Below are positions 27,316 to 40,840 of a stretch of 64,000 bases of DNA, in pieces. The notes under the pieces were generated by a model. That model ran no database searches. It was not told where the DNA came from and saw only the letters and a program-made list of their open reading frames with translations. Within the stretch, counting starts at the first letter, position 1, and every line of letters starts with the position of its first letter. The position numbers were made by a program, and so were the translations under genes. Source of the stretch: Aphelocoma coerulescens (lineage: Eukaryota; Chordata; Aves; Passeriformes; Corvidae). The stretch is taken from contig NW_027184085.1 of the NCBI RefSeq assembly GCF_041296385.1, forward strand, positions 54,837,109 to 54,901,108, in the 5' to 3' direction.

Positions 27316-28930
27316 ATTTTCTTTACAGGATGGCTCATCTGGGGGAATCTTCTGTTGCTTCCCATTACCTGGGGCTTTGTGAAGAAGTCTCTAATGAAAT
27401 GAGATGGTACAAGCAAATCCGTGGAAATAAATTTGGCTACTCATGTTATTAAATTCAAGTACATGGCTAGTTCTTCTCTGTTATGACAGAAAGCATTTGT
27501 GGGGATTCAAAGACTAGTAGAAGGGTTAAATTTTTCTCCAACATATATTTTACAGGTCTGATCTCTAAAAGCACGTTTTTTTAATTCCCTAATGGACCTT
27601 TTTTTCCTTACTTACTTGAACAACATGGCTTTCAGCAACCTGTATCACTGCAATTTACTAACCTGACTGCTTACTATTGAAAAGGCTTATTAGCTTTTCT
27701 ATAAACTCTTCTGGCCAAAATTTCTTAACATAATTGTACATAATTGAAAATGACTAAACACGTAAGATGAAAATTAGGACTGTAACTTGGGCAGTGAGTC
27801 AAGTGCTTTCATAGGGGGTAATATTGGAACACACCAGGAATGCCAGACAGTGTAACTGCAGTGTCAATCCACTTTGCTGCTGTAAAGAGATTTCCTTTTG
27901 GAAGTTACACACACACAGCAGAGCCCTCTGTGAGAACATCTTGATTTTGTGCCCCTTATTTTCTTTATAAAAGAAACACAGTTTCTTCTCAGGTGCTGAC
28001 GGTGACAGGTAGTGCACTTCTTCAGAGTAATATGGGTATGCAATCAAAGCCTGTGTTCCCCTCTGTGAATTTCTCTTTCTGGGATTGATTATTTACATCT
28101 TGCAATCCCTGTGGCAGTCAGGGACCTAGGTTTAAAAATATTATTGCATCTGAAAGGGTTTTTCGAACTAATTTCAATACTTTCCTTTACTTCTAGTGCT
28201 TTGTGACAAAAGTCTGCCCTGACTTCTCACGTAGGCACTCTCAGTTCACTGGCTGGGCTTGGGGTAAGGTTCTGACCCAGAAAGCACATGTGGACTTTTT
28301 TCTAAGGGACTTGTTGGCCCTGCTTATAATATTTGCAGCTATTAAGCAGTGAAAGCTGTCCTTTGACATAAAGCTGAATTTAATTCCTTTTAGGCTATGG
28401 ATTAGAAGAGGACACTCCTTGGTGCTAGATGAAAGAAAAGAATTACTTCCCTTTTCTTTTCACTTTCAATTAGAACTTTTAAATACTCTGAACATTGTTT
28501 ACAGCTTGAAGCCCTAGTGTTTCCTCTGTAGGACTTATAATGTGTGAAGAAAATGGAGACAGGCAGGTAGTAGTTTCCATGGCAGGTCCTAGATTTGTTC
28601 ATATTTGGCAAATGTTTGGCACACTGTGAAGATACAACAATAAAATAATCTCAATATTTCCAGCTCCGTGAACTCTAAATCCTGGTGTATAAAATCAGTG
28701 AAGAGAATAAACAGTGTATAATCTTTCAGTAGCTTCTCCATTTGTCTTAGCACAATTTCCTCACTGTATTCAAAAGTGGTTAAGAATATTGTCTGTGGTC
28801 TCATAAATGCCACAGAAAAGAGCTCAGAAAAAAGGAGCTCTGCAGGGCTTGTCCATGCAGCTAGAGCAAGTATTTTCCAGTTTTCATCCTTAGCCAGGAA
28901 TCCCAGGAACTACTGTTTCTCTTCTTCGTG

Positions 28931-29000
28931 GTTTTTTTGTTTTTTGTTTTTTGTTTTTTTTTTTTTTTTTGTTGTTTGTTTTCTTTTTATTTTTTTTAAA
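28931..29000. repeat. T-rich low-complexity tract
   Basis: A run of T broken by single G residues (several TTTTTTG units, then about 17 T), continuing with CTTTTTATTTTTTTTAAA. It may be a decayed A/T-rich insertion tail, but no attached element is recognisable. The open frame across it (28776-29087) is only poly-Phe. Confidence 0.85.
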
Positions 29001-32000
29001 TTTCAGCGAAGACTCTCCTCAAATTGTTTGACCCCACAAGCTGGAGATTCAGAAAAGACCCCAAAAACCACTGGATTTTCAGGATAAGTTGGAGAAGCAG
29101 AAATAGAAATTACTTCTCTCCTGTTGAGTTAAGGGCTGTTTTCTTTCCAGGGTGGTATTTATCTTAGTTAACTCTCCCAATTTACTAACCCCTTGGTGAC
29201 CTCCAGCTTCTGTAAAAAAAATGCAGACTGAAATAGCAGCAGTGGAGAACTTCCAGATGTCAGCCCTGTTCTCAGTGTGCAAGTGGTATTTAACAGATTC
29301 ATCACTTCACCACATCTCACTGGTAACTTAACCATAAACAATATAAAACTGCCTAAGTTGGTCAACAGAAGGAAGCACCCCACCTTTGACTATGAACCCT
29401 TATTTCTGAAGCAATAAAGATGCTTCTATACCTTAGAACAGCATGTTAAGAAGAAACCTCTTACAATGTAACAAAAACTGAGCAGCAACAATCTACTTAA
29501 AAAATTGTCAGGGATGAGTGAGTAATCTCATTTACTTTAAAATGAATGATATATCTACCACACTCCAGTGAAACAAAAAGACCATGGCCTGATGGTACTA
29601 AGCAGTATCCCTCCTTTTAAGCCATAGGATGCTCGAAAACCACAGTGAAATGATGGCTAGAGGTAACCACTGTACAGTCATTTTAGCATGGGATTATGCT
29701 CAAGTGAATAGATAACCTCTTTTACAGCAGGGCTGATTAGCTCAGCCAACTCTCCCCTGCCCACAAGAGCTACCATATTGCTGCCATTGTTGGAGCAGAC
29801 TCATCTATAGCCAGAGGGAATCTAGCCAGTGATGCATTACACACAGTGGAAATACTCAAAAAGGAAGCTGAACTGATTAGTCATGTCTGAAAAAGTGACC
29901 CATTTCTGCATGTCTCCTTTTTTCCCTTCACCTATTCCTTTCCCTTTGTTTTCTCACCTACAAGCAACCAAACATGCTACAATTACATCCTTTTTCTCCT
30001 AAATCATGGCAAACCAATTGTTCCCGGCAAACGCATGACTGCCGTGGTTGGCTGAGTTTGATTGCAATACAGCCCGTATTTTTTTCTTGTTTGTCAATGT
30101 TGTTACAAGCAGAACCACTCCAAAACTGTAGTTTTATGATTCTGTGTACCCAGAGCATGCCCCACATTCCTCTAGTGTTGTGACAGACACCAACAACCAC
30201 ATCACCACAGCTGTACAAGGCTGGATAGTGCTAACTATCCTAAATTACAGATGTAAAACATGAAAAACCTTGGACTCACAGAGGATTTTAGGTACCTGCA
30301 CTTCCCATCTAAATCAAATGGATGATGATGTCTCTACATACCTTTGTAGATCTGCAGATTAGGGACTTTTTGTGAGGTCATGTTGAACTGCGCAGTGCAG
30401 CAGCAATTGGAAATGATGTTTCCCAAGACCTGAACCAGCATCTTTATTAGTGCTCAGTGAGTCCAGAGAGCTCTCTTCCTTACACCAGGAGGAACTGCTG
30501 TATATACAAGACAGGAGCCAATTCCTTTCTTTGAGACAACCAAGTTCCTAGGTTTGCACGCCAGTGTCTGTGCACCAACACAACTCCTCCCTGCCCTGTA
30601 TTTGGAGTGACCCAATCTCTCTCTCAGTCAGCTAATTTTTCCCTTAATTCTTGTTTTGGGTTATGCTTTATGAAGTTCCCTCCTCCAAGTCTGATATAGC
30701 ACACTCTATTCCTATACAACTATCTCCTTCCTTGTCTCGTCTGAGAAGGTGGTCTGTGTCAACTAGACTCTTGTGACAATAAAGCAGTTTTTCTATCATA
30801 GGTAAATGTGGAGGATGTTTTGCACAGCTGTGCCAAATGCTGTGGTTTAGCAAGCTCCTCCAGAGACCAGCCTGTGTTCACCCATGAGCTGTTACAGCAA
30901 ATTCATCTGTGACTGTGCATAGTGCAATGGACATCTGAGCAGCATATGAGAACTGCAAATGGAGGTCTTGGGACAGCAAAAATTGTTATTAACTTCTTGT
31001 CCCTTTTTTATTATTCATTCTTACAGTTACTAACGTTAAAGGTTTCTTCATGCAATCTTGAAAATATCACAGTGTGAATTAAGAATTGTTGCAGAGTTGG
31101 TATGAATTTTGAGGCATCACAGGCAGGTTGTGAGGGTCTTGCAGGAAAGTAAGGGGCTCTCTGAAAATGTGCTAGTCTGTTCCCCCCCCCTGCTTCTCCC
31201 CTCAACTGAAACACCTCGTGTGTTGAACTTTGAGAGTAAGCACCTATTTTCCTTCTGTTACCAGAGGTATATAGAGCTATTAAAATAAATGAAAAAGAAA
31301 CAAAACCTGAGAGGCCTCCTACATGCTGAATATACCCTTACTCTGTGAAGTCACTGACCTCCACAGAACCACTCCAGAAGAACTTCAGGGAGTGCCATGC
31401 TATCTGACCAGCTGCAAAACATTTTATTAAAAATATCCCAAAACACTTTTTTTTTTTGCCTTAAAAATTTTAAAAGGGCGAATGCATGGAAACACCTTCT
31501 TTCTGAAACCTTAGTAACAGCAGCAATATTAAAATTGTCTAGTCTGTTTTTGGTGTTTATTTGGATGACTCAGTTTTCTACAGCAGAGGAATTATTAGCT
31601 GAAATTCTTCTCATGACTATGGAATAAAGTGAGGTGGAATGAAAATAAGAGTATGGCACAGGCCATGGTATGCACTAACAGATGGAATATGTACCTGATT
31701 GCACTAAGTTGCACATGATAATGCCCTTGTCAATTCACGGTCTTCTCACAGACACAACTGCTAACGCAAGCTCATGATCCCTGCTTTTGCCATGTTGACA
31801 CACATTCTGAATTAGGAAGGTATTTGCAAAACCAAAGAGATTTAAATAATTAGGATAATTTCTCTCAGCTGAATCAATTCCAGTTCTTTGATGACAGAAC
31901 CATACCAGTTCTCCTGGCATTCACAGAGTCTTCTTGGACACGCAAACTGACTTTCTGTCACTGAACACGAGTAGGACAAAAAAATTTGAAGCCCCACCTA

Positions 32001-32043
32001 CTGCAAAACTTTCAGGACTAAATTATAAAGCAGAAAAGCAGGG

Positions 32044-32109
32044 CCATTTTCCCTTTCTTGCTAAATAGCAAGATTCTTCCCCATTCTTTCCCTTTCTTGC
32101 TAAATAGCA
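32044..32109. repeat. 39-bp-spaced direct duplication
   Basis: The 21-mer TCCCTTTCTTGCTAAATAGC plus A occurs at 32050-32070 and 32089-32109, each preceded by CCATT. This is one local tandem duplication with slight divergence upstream of the identical core. Confidence 0.92.
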
Positions 32110-32954
32110 CCATACTACAAAGGCCTCTGTGTGTTTGTGTTGACATACATTTTATCTATATGGCTTCTGGGTGAAAGGAGCAGAGGGGGAGTACTTGTGT
32201 AGAAATGGGGAATTTGTGGTGTGTTTCTTAAATGTCTGAGTTTAAGATGAATTTTTAAATTTCTAAGAAGGAGGCATATGATGCCTGGCTATGTTATCCA
32301 TCTTATCATTGTTCTAACCTCAGCTAAACACAGCACTTCAGGAAAAAAAAAAACTACTGGAGGCTATTTTCTTTTTTTTCTCCCCTGCAAGTTAGACTGT
32401 GGTGAGGTTCTTCCAGTCCTGATACAGAGAGGATGCTGTCTGTGATAAGCCCTGAAAGAAAATTGCATGCTGTTTACGTTATCAGTCCTTAAATTATTCA
32501 GTGTTCTTTTCTCACAAGTTGTATATGCTGTATGGAATACTTCCCTCAGTCAGGAAATAAGTTCACTCAGAACATACTGCCTTCCTGGCTAAACCAAATC
32601 CTTTTTTTCTTCTGCAAATATGAAAATGTGCCATGTGATCCTAGAGCAACAGGGTCCACAATATGCTTGGCAAAGTATAGCATGAGAAGGAAAGGAAAAA
32701 GGAAATGAGACAGTAACAGGTGTGATGAGTTAATATGTTAAAATGTAAGAATCTCATAAAAATAACATCAGCAGGGCACAGCGGTGGAGGAAAGGAAAAA
32801 AACCCAACAACTATGCAGTTAGTACTTTGATTCTTTTAGTGAGAGAGGCAGCTCCAGTGCAGTATGTCCTTGAGATCACAGCGTATCTTGAACAGTGGTA
32901 GGTAAAGAGAAACACAGTAAAAAGACACAGAAGTAGGCGCAGTGAAAAGGCAGA

Positions 32955-32960
32955 TTTATT
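32955..32960 (-). terminator. Candidate PALM2 polyadenylation signal
   Basis: The minus strand reads AATAAA here. UGUA lies a little upstream (CTGTACAG at 32971-32978), and within about 30-50 nt downstream there is a U/GU-rich stretch (TGTGTCTTTTTACTGTGTTT, about 32908-32927). Upstream UGUA, hexamer and U/GU-rich downstream element is the usual arrangement of a vertebrate cleavage site, so cleavage would fall near 32935-32945. The hexamer alone is common by chance in AT-rich DNA; the combination is what raises confidence. Confidence 0.45.
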
Positions 32961-35900
32961 TACTAGTAATACTGTACAGAGAAAAAAAAAACAGAGAAGC
33001 CACAGTTACAGCATGGCTGTTGCTGGCAGTGTTCTTGGTTTTTTTATTTTGGTTTTTTTTTGTACTCATTATTTTAATCTGAAGAAAAAAACATAACAGT
33101 CAAAAAAGTACACTTCAGGTTACAAAGTACAGCAGCTATCCCCAGCAATTCTAATCCAGTGTTAGCACAGCAGTTTTTCCCCAACAAAATGGGACTTTAT
33201 ATACATTAGCTCACAAAGAAAGTGGGAGACTAAAGCTTAAAAAAAATCTCAACCACAATCTACATTCACCATAAAAGCTGCATTTTACACAACATTTTCT
33301 TGAACCCCTATAAAGAGTCATTCTTCATCTATGGAGTAAACAGAGGGGCAGAAAACTTTCAGAAATGCATTCTTTGCATTTGTCCTGACCTGCTCCTTCT
33401 TGGCTACCTCTGTAGCAATCAGATTCAGTCGGTCAATGGAAAAGCAAAAACTTTCAAATTGATTCTTTCTCTTGTATCTGCCCCTAAGCAGTTCCTTGCA
33501 AAATAACAGGGACAATATTTGAGACCATCATCAGTAAATCATAAATACTGGCTGATCTTCATACATCCTTAAGGCTATCCCTACCCTGCACAGTGCTAAG
33601 TATGTGTTACACTTCAAGTATGCCCTTATGGTTAGTGTACCATAAGCACCATGTTCTACTGGGACTCTATATGGTTGCACAAAACCTTTCTAATTTTTGA
33701 GTTTGCCTCTCTTTAACAGGCATATTATCTTGGAGAGATACGACTAGATTCTTGGCAGCCAATTTTACTGAGAATGCCTCTGCATGCTGGATCAATCTGT
33801 GGGGAAGTTCACATTTTCTCCAGGCTCTTTTGCCCTGCCAATAGCAACCTGACATATGGTGGGGTGGATTGCCTTCTGCTGCTGTAAGAACTGCTTTCTG
33901 GATGCTGATATTTTGTGTACCTGGATACATCTGGCTCATATGAGTTCAAGGGGCATAGTGTGTTCCAAAGAAATAGTAAGAGAGCAGATTTACCTAAATA
34001 GTGAGATTTTAATGGAATTTGCTGTTTGTGCAACCCATAGGATGCTAGATGAATAGAGAGGGAGAGTGCTCCTTTAATATTGAGTATGTCCCAAGAATCT
34101 AGGAAAATGCAGGAAAATGTCCAAATAGTGAGGACAAGATACCATAATTTCTTGGGACTGACACCAGCAGGCCTAAGGGGAGTTTTCTAACTTCAGTCTC
34201 TCCTTTCTTCCTGCTCTTTCTTCTAGGAGACCACAAAAGGGGAAGCAGAGGGATGAAGAAAAAGGAATCAGTTGAGCAGTACTGTCCAGAATGAGAACAA
34301 GCACAGAGACAGAGGACAAGCACATTCTGGGGCAGAGTGTGCAGACAGAAAATTTGGAAATAACAGTTACACTGCCTTTTTCCTGTCGTGTTTGTGTGGA
34401 GGTATGAAGTTTGCTCCTCTGTCCCCTGCGTCTCCAGGCAGTGGGGTTTTGAGAGTTCTTGGGGGGTGTTTGTCTCCTCAAACACAGTCAGCAAGGAGAC
34501 CATGCTCTAAAACCCTCTGCAGAAAAGTGCACCAGTTTCACAACACCGTTTAAAATTCTAATTAAACTAATGAGAAGACACGGTTAAAGCAGCATAAGCC
34601 TTGCCTGTAGCATATTGCTTAAAGACCAGACCCTATACACATTTGTGCATGTGCTTAAATTTTACTTTTCTGGGTCATCCCATTAAAAAGGACTACTTGA
34701 GTTCTTGATTTTATGCCCATGGGCAAACCTTTAGGTCTTACAGACCAGCTGAACAGATGTGCAAGGTCTAAATTTTGGTACAAGTCACTAACATACCAGT
34801 GCAAGTTAAAAATGTATAAATATACCCAAACTGGTGAACTTGAGTTACTTAGCTAATTCTAAAAAATTTATTAAGGGTTTTTAATTCAGTTTCTGAAGCA
34901 GATTAATTCTTAGAACAAACCCCTAAATCTACCTTTGAGAAGAATTTGGGAAACATCTGCAGGAAAGCTTTGAAATACAATAGCAGCAAAGCCCCGCAAA
35001 GTAAGAGAAGCTTTTGCAAACTGAAGGAAGGGGCTTGGAATTCTTCACAAATTTGCCCATAAGAAAAGTGGCCTATTCTTAATCCACTGAACAGCTTAGT
35101 GGAACCATCACAGGAAAAAAGCTATAGATTTTGCAAGACTCTTTGAACTTACAAGGAAAAAGGCTCAGTTTTATAATTGTTTGATTTTAAATACAAGTGG
35201 GAGATTTTTAAGAACTTCATGCACCCTTGTCACTATTTACAAGCTAAGTTATTAGAACTTTATATTACAAGTTGGATTTAAATTCTCTTTGGACTAGGTG
35301 ACAATCCATTTATATGCTAAACTGAATAAATTCAGCCATTTTATACCATTTACTCTTTTACATACAAAAATTACAGTCTATATTTTTGTTGGATATTGTC
35401 ATAGTCTGCAACTATTAAGCTCAGAACTAAAGTTTGCTCTTGCTGCTCAGAAGGCTCAAGAAAAACAATCTGAGCAAATCCTAAACTTTTCAACAGACAG
35501 CGAGAAGTAGTTGAAACTTAGTGAGTTTAGAAAAAATAAAGAATCCATGCCTTGGCATGTGAGAAAATCCTCTACTTTGTCTAAAATATTTTGTTCAACT
35601 CTTTCCAGTGGCACCATCTCTTGCACTTTGAAATCTAGTGTTGGACAAAATATGACAAAACATGTATTTCCCCTATTAGTCATACCACTCTGCTGGAAGT
35701 AGGTAGCTATTGCCTACTATGTTGGCTTTCCAGGTAAAGAAATTTGTCTAGCTATAGAAGGTGTAAGTCCACCTTTTTCTGTGAAACATGTTTACTTATT
35801 TAGCTGTGTCTGTAGCAGTTATATTGGATTCTACTCTTCTAACTTGACTCTTTAAAAAGTGTTGTGATCCTTCTTCCTGGAAAAAATTGTGGCGAGGTCT

Positions 35901-38621
35901 ACAAAAGATCCCAAGAAGTTGGGCATTGTCATAAAGGTATGAAAAAGTTGAAAGGCTCAATGTCATGGGAAGGATGATATTCCAAAACTCAATACCCATT
36001 TACGGTTTGTATCTCATTACAAAAATATTTATTCCTTAAAAAAATACACAAATGTAAAATACTACATTTTCTATTATATCCCCGCTTACTTTCCAAGTAT
36101 GCCATTTGGATGTTTGACTAAATTAAAAGGCAGAACACCTTTTACTTCTCTAGCAACTCTGTATGCTATCTTTCTGCTTGGATTAGTTTGTGGTATCTTA
36201 GTAATTTTAGGTGTGAAGAATCAGTAGTGAACTTAGGTACAATGGCAGGGGACTAACATACTAGCCATCAGGAAAGTCCCTCTGAGTGTTTGCTCATGGA
36301 TGGTAGCAATGCTGACTCAGGACCTGATCCCACCGGATGCTAAGCACCATTTCATTTTGTATTTTCCTCAGTAGAAGTAGCAATGCTTAGAGTTAGCCTC
36401 TCGGATTACACCACCTTGGGGAAACTCAGCAGTGCACAAAATCCATATAGGTACATAAGGAACACCCAAACTACACTCTGTGTCAATCATTCATGCCCTG
36501 ATCCTGCAGGTGCCTACAATGTTCTTCCTGCGAGCAGTCCTGCTGAGTGAAAACAGGTCTACGCATAGCAGAATTAGGCATACATGTTTTTGTTTGCAGG
36601 ACTGAAGCCTTGTACTGCACTGGTAGAGGTACTCTTCTTGGAGAAGGGCTTATCCACACTTCTCTTGTTGGGGATTGAAAGATAATGTTGTGTTTATACA
36701 GCTTTGGAATACAGCCTGCACTTTTTTGAAAAAAATGAGGAAATAAAAGATACAAAAAAGAAGAAGGAAACCCAAGAGTGCTAAGGCAAACTGTCAAATG
36801 GCACATCATACCTACTTTGTCATTCATTTAGATAACTTCACAAAGGCAGACCAGAGGAGTTCTGTAAACATATACCATACAGTACATCAGCCACAAGAAA
36901 TTAAAAAAAGAAAACAACCCTGTAATTCTTTTCTTTCTGTATTGATATTCTAGTAATTGAAAGAGATTGCCTAGCCACTAATCATAATGCTGTGGTTTTT
37001 GATTTGTTGTTATTTTTTTCTGTAAAAAAAGAAAGAAAAAAAAAAGAATGGAAGTAAAATGCAGTGGATTGCAAAAGAAATGGTCCCTGAATGCAAACAA
37101 GGGACAACATGGAAAGTGGGTTTATAGAAACTTAGAAAATACAAAATATAAAAAAGTTTCCTAAGTTACTTTTTTCCCAGTCTAGGAAAAAATACACTGA
37201 AAAGAGGGTTTTTTTTGTTTTTCTTACAAAAGTTAAGGCGAGTAGTTTGTTGTGGCAAAATGCTATTACTGAACCAGTTTCTGACTCTACTTTTTTGTAT
37301 CCCCTCGTGCTGAAACTGAAAATGTACATGTGATGGCATAAGTTAAACAGACAGGGATTTTGCTTAAAACAATATAAAAAAAACCATCCCATAACAATCC
37401 TTAAAAGTATCTCTCTCTGCTTGACCATAGAGCAGACCGCTTCCCTTGCGCCTGATTGTGCATGGATTTTCACAGGCAGCCTCCTATCCAAGTGTAAGGG
37501 GAAAACCAACTCCTTCATAGCCCAAACCATCCCTGGAAAACCAGTTTACATTCATCAGCCTGGGCTAATGCATCTGAATTCCCCTGTAACTTGTCTGCAG
37601 GCTAATGGCTAGAAGGGACAAGGCAATGTCCAGCATGGCTGCTGCCCTTGTGGAGGAGGATGATTGGAGTAAGCGTGTTTCAGCAAAGGCCCTGTGATTT
37701 CAGACCCATTAGCTCCTGTTTCATGTTTTTCCTGACCTCAGATGTGGAATTGCCTTTGACCTGTAAAGACCAACCCTATGCAGGTGAACCTTTAGCTTTC
37801 CTGGATCTACCGGGGCCTGTTAACCATGGAGTTAACGTGAACACATAAAAACGACTGGCCTTCCTAGGCACTCAGTGTTAGCTACAAGTACTGAGCAGTA
37901 GGTATTTGAGAGGTTTAAGGTTTAAGGCTTGTGCTCTACTTCTAACCACTAAAGGGCCACTTCTGGACTGTGGTGTGCCACCATCTCCCCACTGTGCTGT
38001 GCCTCAGATGGTGCAGTGGTCTCAGACACGTTCTGGTCCCAGCGTCAGCAAGCATCTCCCACAGCTGGCTGCTAAGGGAGTCATCCCCAAAATGCTGAGC
38101 CAGTGCTGAACCAGAAGGTCGTCTGACAGGGGAGCACATGGCTCAAGAGATGCAGGGAGAGAATGGGTTAGGTTAATATGATACCCCAAATTTTCCAAGC
38201 AGGAGGTTTTGAAAAAAATGTCCATATGGGGAGAGGAGCAGCAGGGGGCAAAAGCTCAGGCTGTGAAGACACCATGAGGCCAGGGTGGCTGTGAAGGTGG
38301 CATCACACCCAGAGAGGAAAAGGTGGTGAGCAAAAAGATGACTGGCCAGGCCAGGAGGAGATGGCTGGGAGATTTGTCTCCAAGTATTACTGGTGAGGTG
38401 AGCAGGCCCCAGAGTGAGAGAACTATGGCAAAGCACTCCTGGTTCCCACATCGTTCACAGGCAGATGCAAGACGTAAAGGGCTTCACCCTTTGTGTTGCA
38501 GGGCTCCTAAACATGCCTGGGCACAGCCTCACCGGGCCATATTGGGCTTGAAACTTAAGGTCTTGTTTTAAGAAATGTTTAGATTTGTAAATGCTTAGCA
38601 TTTCTGGGAAAAGAGAAAAAG

Positions 38622-38708
38622 GGAAAAAACCCCTACCCAACCACCACTACCAACAACAACCAAAAAAGTCCCCCAAAACCCAGACAACCCAACCAAAAAC
38701 ACACACAG
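38622..38708. repeat. A/C-only low-complexity tract
   Basis: Nearly 90 bp is built from A and C with very few G or T (for example CCACCACTACCAACAACAAC). On the PALM2 strand this is a G/U-rich stretch inside the candidate 3' UTR, the kind of sequence bound by GU-rich-element proteins (family knowledge; binding is not shown). Confidence 0.75.
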
Positions 38709-40662
38709 GCTGCTAGTTTCTAACAAACAGCCACCAGACCTTTCGTTGCAATATGAGGCTCTGTGGCCCTTCCCCTCTGTGATGAAACTTAACCACCTAA
38801 GCCTGAGTCAAAAAATGATGTGCAGAGCTTCTCTGGGTGAGTTTGGTCCTTCTCCCAGCCAAAAGCCCCCAGGGGAGGCAAAGGGAGCATGTGGAAGTCT
38901 ATTCGTTTCTGCCACTGCAGCAGATATGGAGGTCAGCGAAATTTCTGCAGGTGTCAGAGGTGAGGCTGTCTTTCACTACTCTTGCTTTTTTTACTACTTG
39001 TTTGGGGTTTTTTGTCTGACAGTCACCTGGGCAGTGATGAGAAGTTTCAATGACCAGTTCCATACTGACAAGTGACCTAACATGGGAATTACCTTTTACT
39101 TTTTTTTTTTTTTGTATGTGTAGGTTTTCAGTGTGCCTCATATTACCACCACTGAACAAGTGTCTTTTTTTACTGGCACAGAAAGAAAAGAGTACAGAGC
39201 AAGAGCTGTGTTTAATCAGATGCTCTGAACTAACAATTAATGCAGTAAAAGCACCATCCAAGAAAGAACAGAAATATCATAGGAACCACCTCAGACTGAA
39301 AAGAGGCTTTTTTTGTTTTCTTTCTTTTTCTTTTTTTTTTCCACTTTTTTTTCAGTTGCTGTTATTGATTTTTAAAGTCTGATAGTTTCAAAGACACTTC
39401 AAAATAATCTTCAGTACTTGTTCACACTATCAGAAAATATAAAACCTGATTTTTAATCTCACTCATGTAGTTATAATTCCAGAGCAACTCCACTACAGTG
39501 AGTGAAGTTAAACTTAAGCCAAACCAGTGTGATACAAGAATCAGGTTCATAATATCTCACCATGAAAAAGCTAGCTGCTTTCTCATTTAGAAGAATCAAG
39601 GAACAAGAAAAAAAGAAACATCTATTGATTTTGGATGCCTTCACATTTTTACACTTTGATCTTTAGTTGTTTTTAAGAGGCCTGCTTTTCAGAGGTCAGA
39701 TGAAGGAAAATGTACTGGAAATCAGGCATCTTTTAGTGCCCCACATAAGAAAATGAGGCATCCAAAACCACCAGCAGTTTTTGAAAATGTTAGTCTTGCG
39801 GCTATAGGATCTCCCAAAACAGCTGCTCTGACAAAACTCCAGTGGGTTCCACAGGAGTTTTACCTGGACAAGCAGGGCAGCATCAGACCCAGCTGCCTGT
39901 CATTATGTAGGTGCACTGAAGGTACACTCTGTGAGAAGTTACACTTCCATAAGAATTATAAAATAAAACTCTGACCCTGCCCCCATTTCCAGCACTGAGA
40001 ATTTTGCCACTGAATCAAGTAGGAACAGGGTCAGACTGTGACAAAAATTCGTCTGTATTCTAGGGAAATAGAAAGCAGTATCCCTCATCTACTGGAGTTC
40101 AGCAGGAAAACTTCATGTATAAACATTGGCAGAGTTACTGAAAGGCAAGTAATTAGATCAGTGACTCCATTTCTGTTGGTGTGACAGCTGCATCTTTTTC
40201 ATGTCAAGTTAATTTCAACTGTAATTTGGGGAGATGAAGTGCATATACAATACTGTAATCTGGAAGATTTATATAAGGCAAAATGATCATTCATACATTT
40301 TCTAGAAAGAATAATTAAGGTCCACTTCTGGTATCACCAATAAGCAGAAATGGCTAATGGGTTTTTCTGACACCGCAAACTAAACTGGAAAGTTACTAAA
40401 AACCAAAATTATGCAATTTTTCAGGAAAGGCTTGTCTGAGTTTTAGCAAATTAAAACAATAAAGCAATCTGAGCCTTCCCCCAAGAAATAAAAAATATGA
40501 TCTATAAAATAATGCTTAATGTGATTTTTCTTAAAAAAGAGACGTAACATTTTTTTAAGGCTCTCATATCTGGCGGCTGTGAAACTCAGACTCCCACAAA
40601 ATCCTAGGAATATGATCAAGCCTGCCAGATATTTAAAGAAAAAAAATAAAAAAGTGTTCTCA

Positions 40663-40690
40663 TTATATATATAAAATATATATATATATA
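40663..40690. repeat. (TA)n repeat in candidate 3' UTR
   Basis: TA dinucleotides interrupted once by AAA, flanked by A-rich sequence. Confidence 0.9.
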
Positions 40691-40818
40691 AATCAAATAA
40701 ATATGAAAACATACGTTCCATTTCTCATTTATCTCTCACTCTGTAGTATTAAGGAAAAAAACCAAAACAAAACAAAATGCCATCACCAACAACACAAAAG
40801 AAAAAAAGAAGCCAAAAA

Positions 40819-40840
40819 CCCCCAACCCCTCCCCAACACC
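40819..40840 (-). promoter_or_regulatory. G-rich element in PALM2 3' UTR
   Basis: About 190 nt after the stop codon the transcribed strand has GGTGTT followed by runs of four, four and five G separated by one and two bases. Four tracts of at least two G make a two-layer RNA G-quadruplex possible. Only three tracts have three or more G, so a strong canonical quadruplex is not assured. Confidence 0.35.

Larger units (their letters stand above)
27316..32939. other. No gene recognised
   Basis: AT-rich spacer between the CR1 3' fragment and the candidate PALM2 polyadenylation site. It holds the T-rich tract at 28931, a C9 run at 31182 and the duplication at 32044. Nothing coding is supported. Confidence 0.55.

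Noticed and set aside
28776..29087. 103-codon plus-strand frame with a long hydrophobic run
   Set aside because: The hydrophobic part is poly-Phe encoded by a T-rich tract.
1..32900. Search for AKAP2 exons downstream of PALM2 on the minus strand
   Set aside because: No frame resembling the AKAP2 N-terminal region (for example around REIRYLDEVLEANCCD) was found, so AKAP2 probably lies beyond the left edge.
34099..34503. 134-codon minus-strand frame in the candidate 3' UTR
   Set aside because: Composition is random-looking and overlapping frames on both strands are equally open; it is probably chance.
37132..37530. 132-codon minus-strand frame in the candidate 3' UTR
   Set aside because: Phe/Leu/Lys-rich product of AT-rich DNA with no family match, far from any splice acceptor that would put it in frame.
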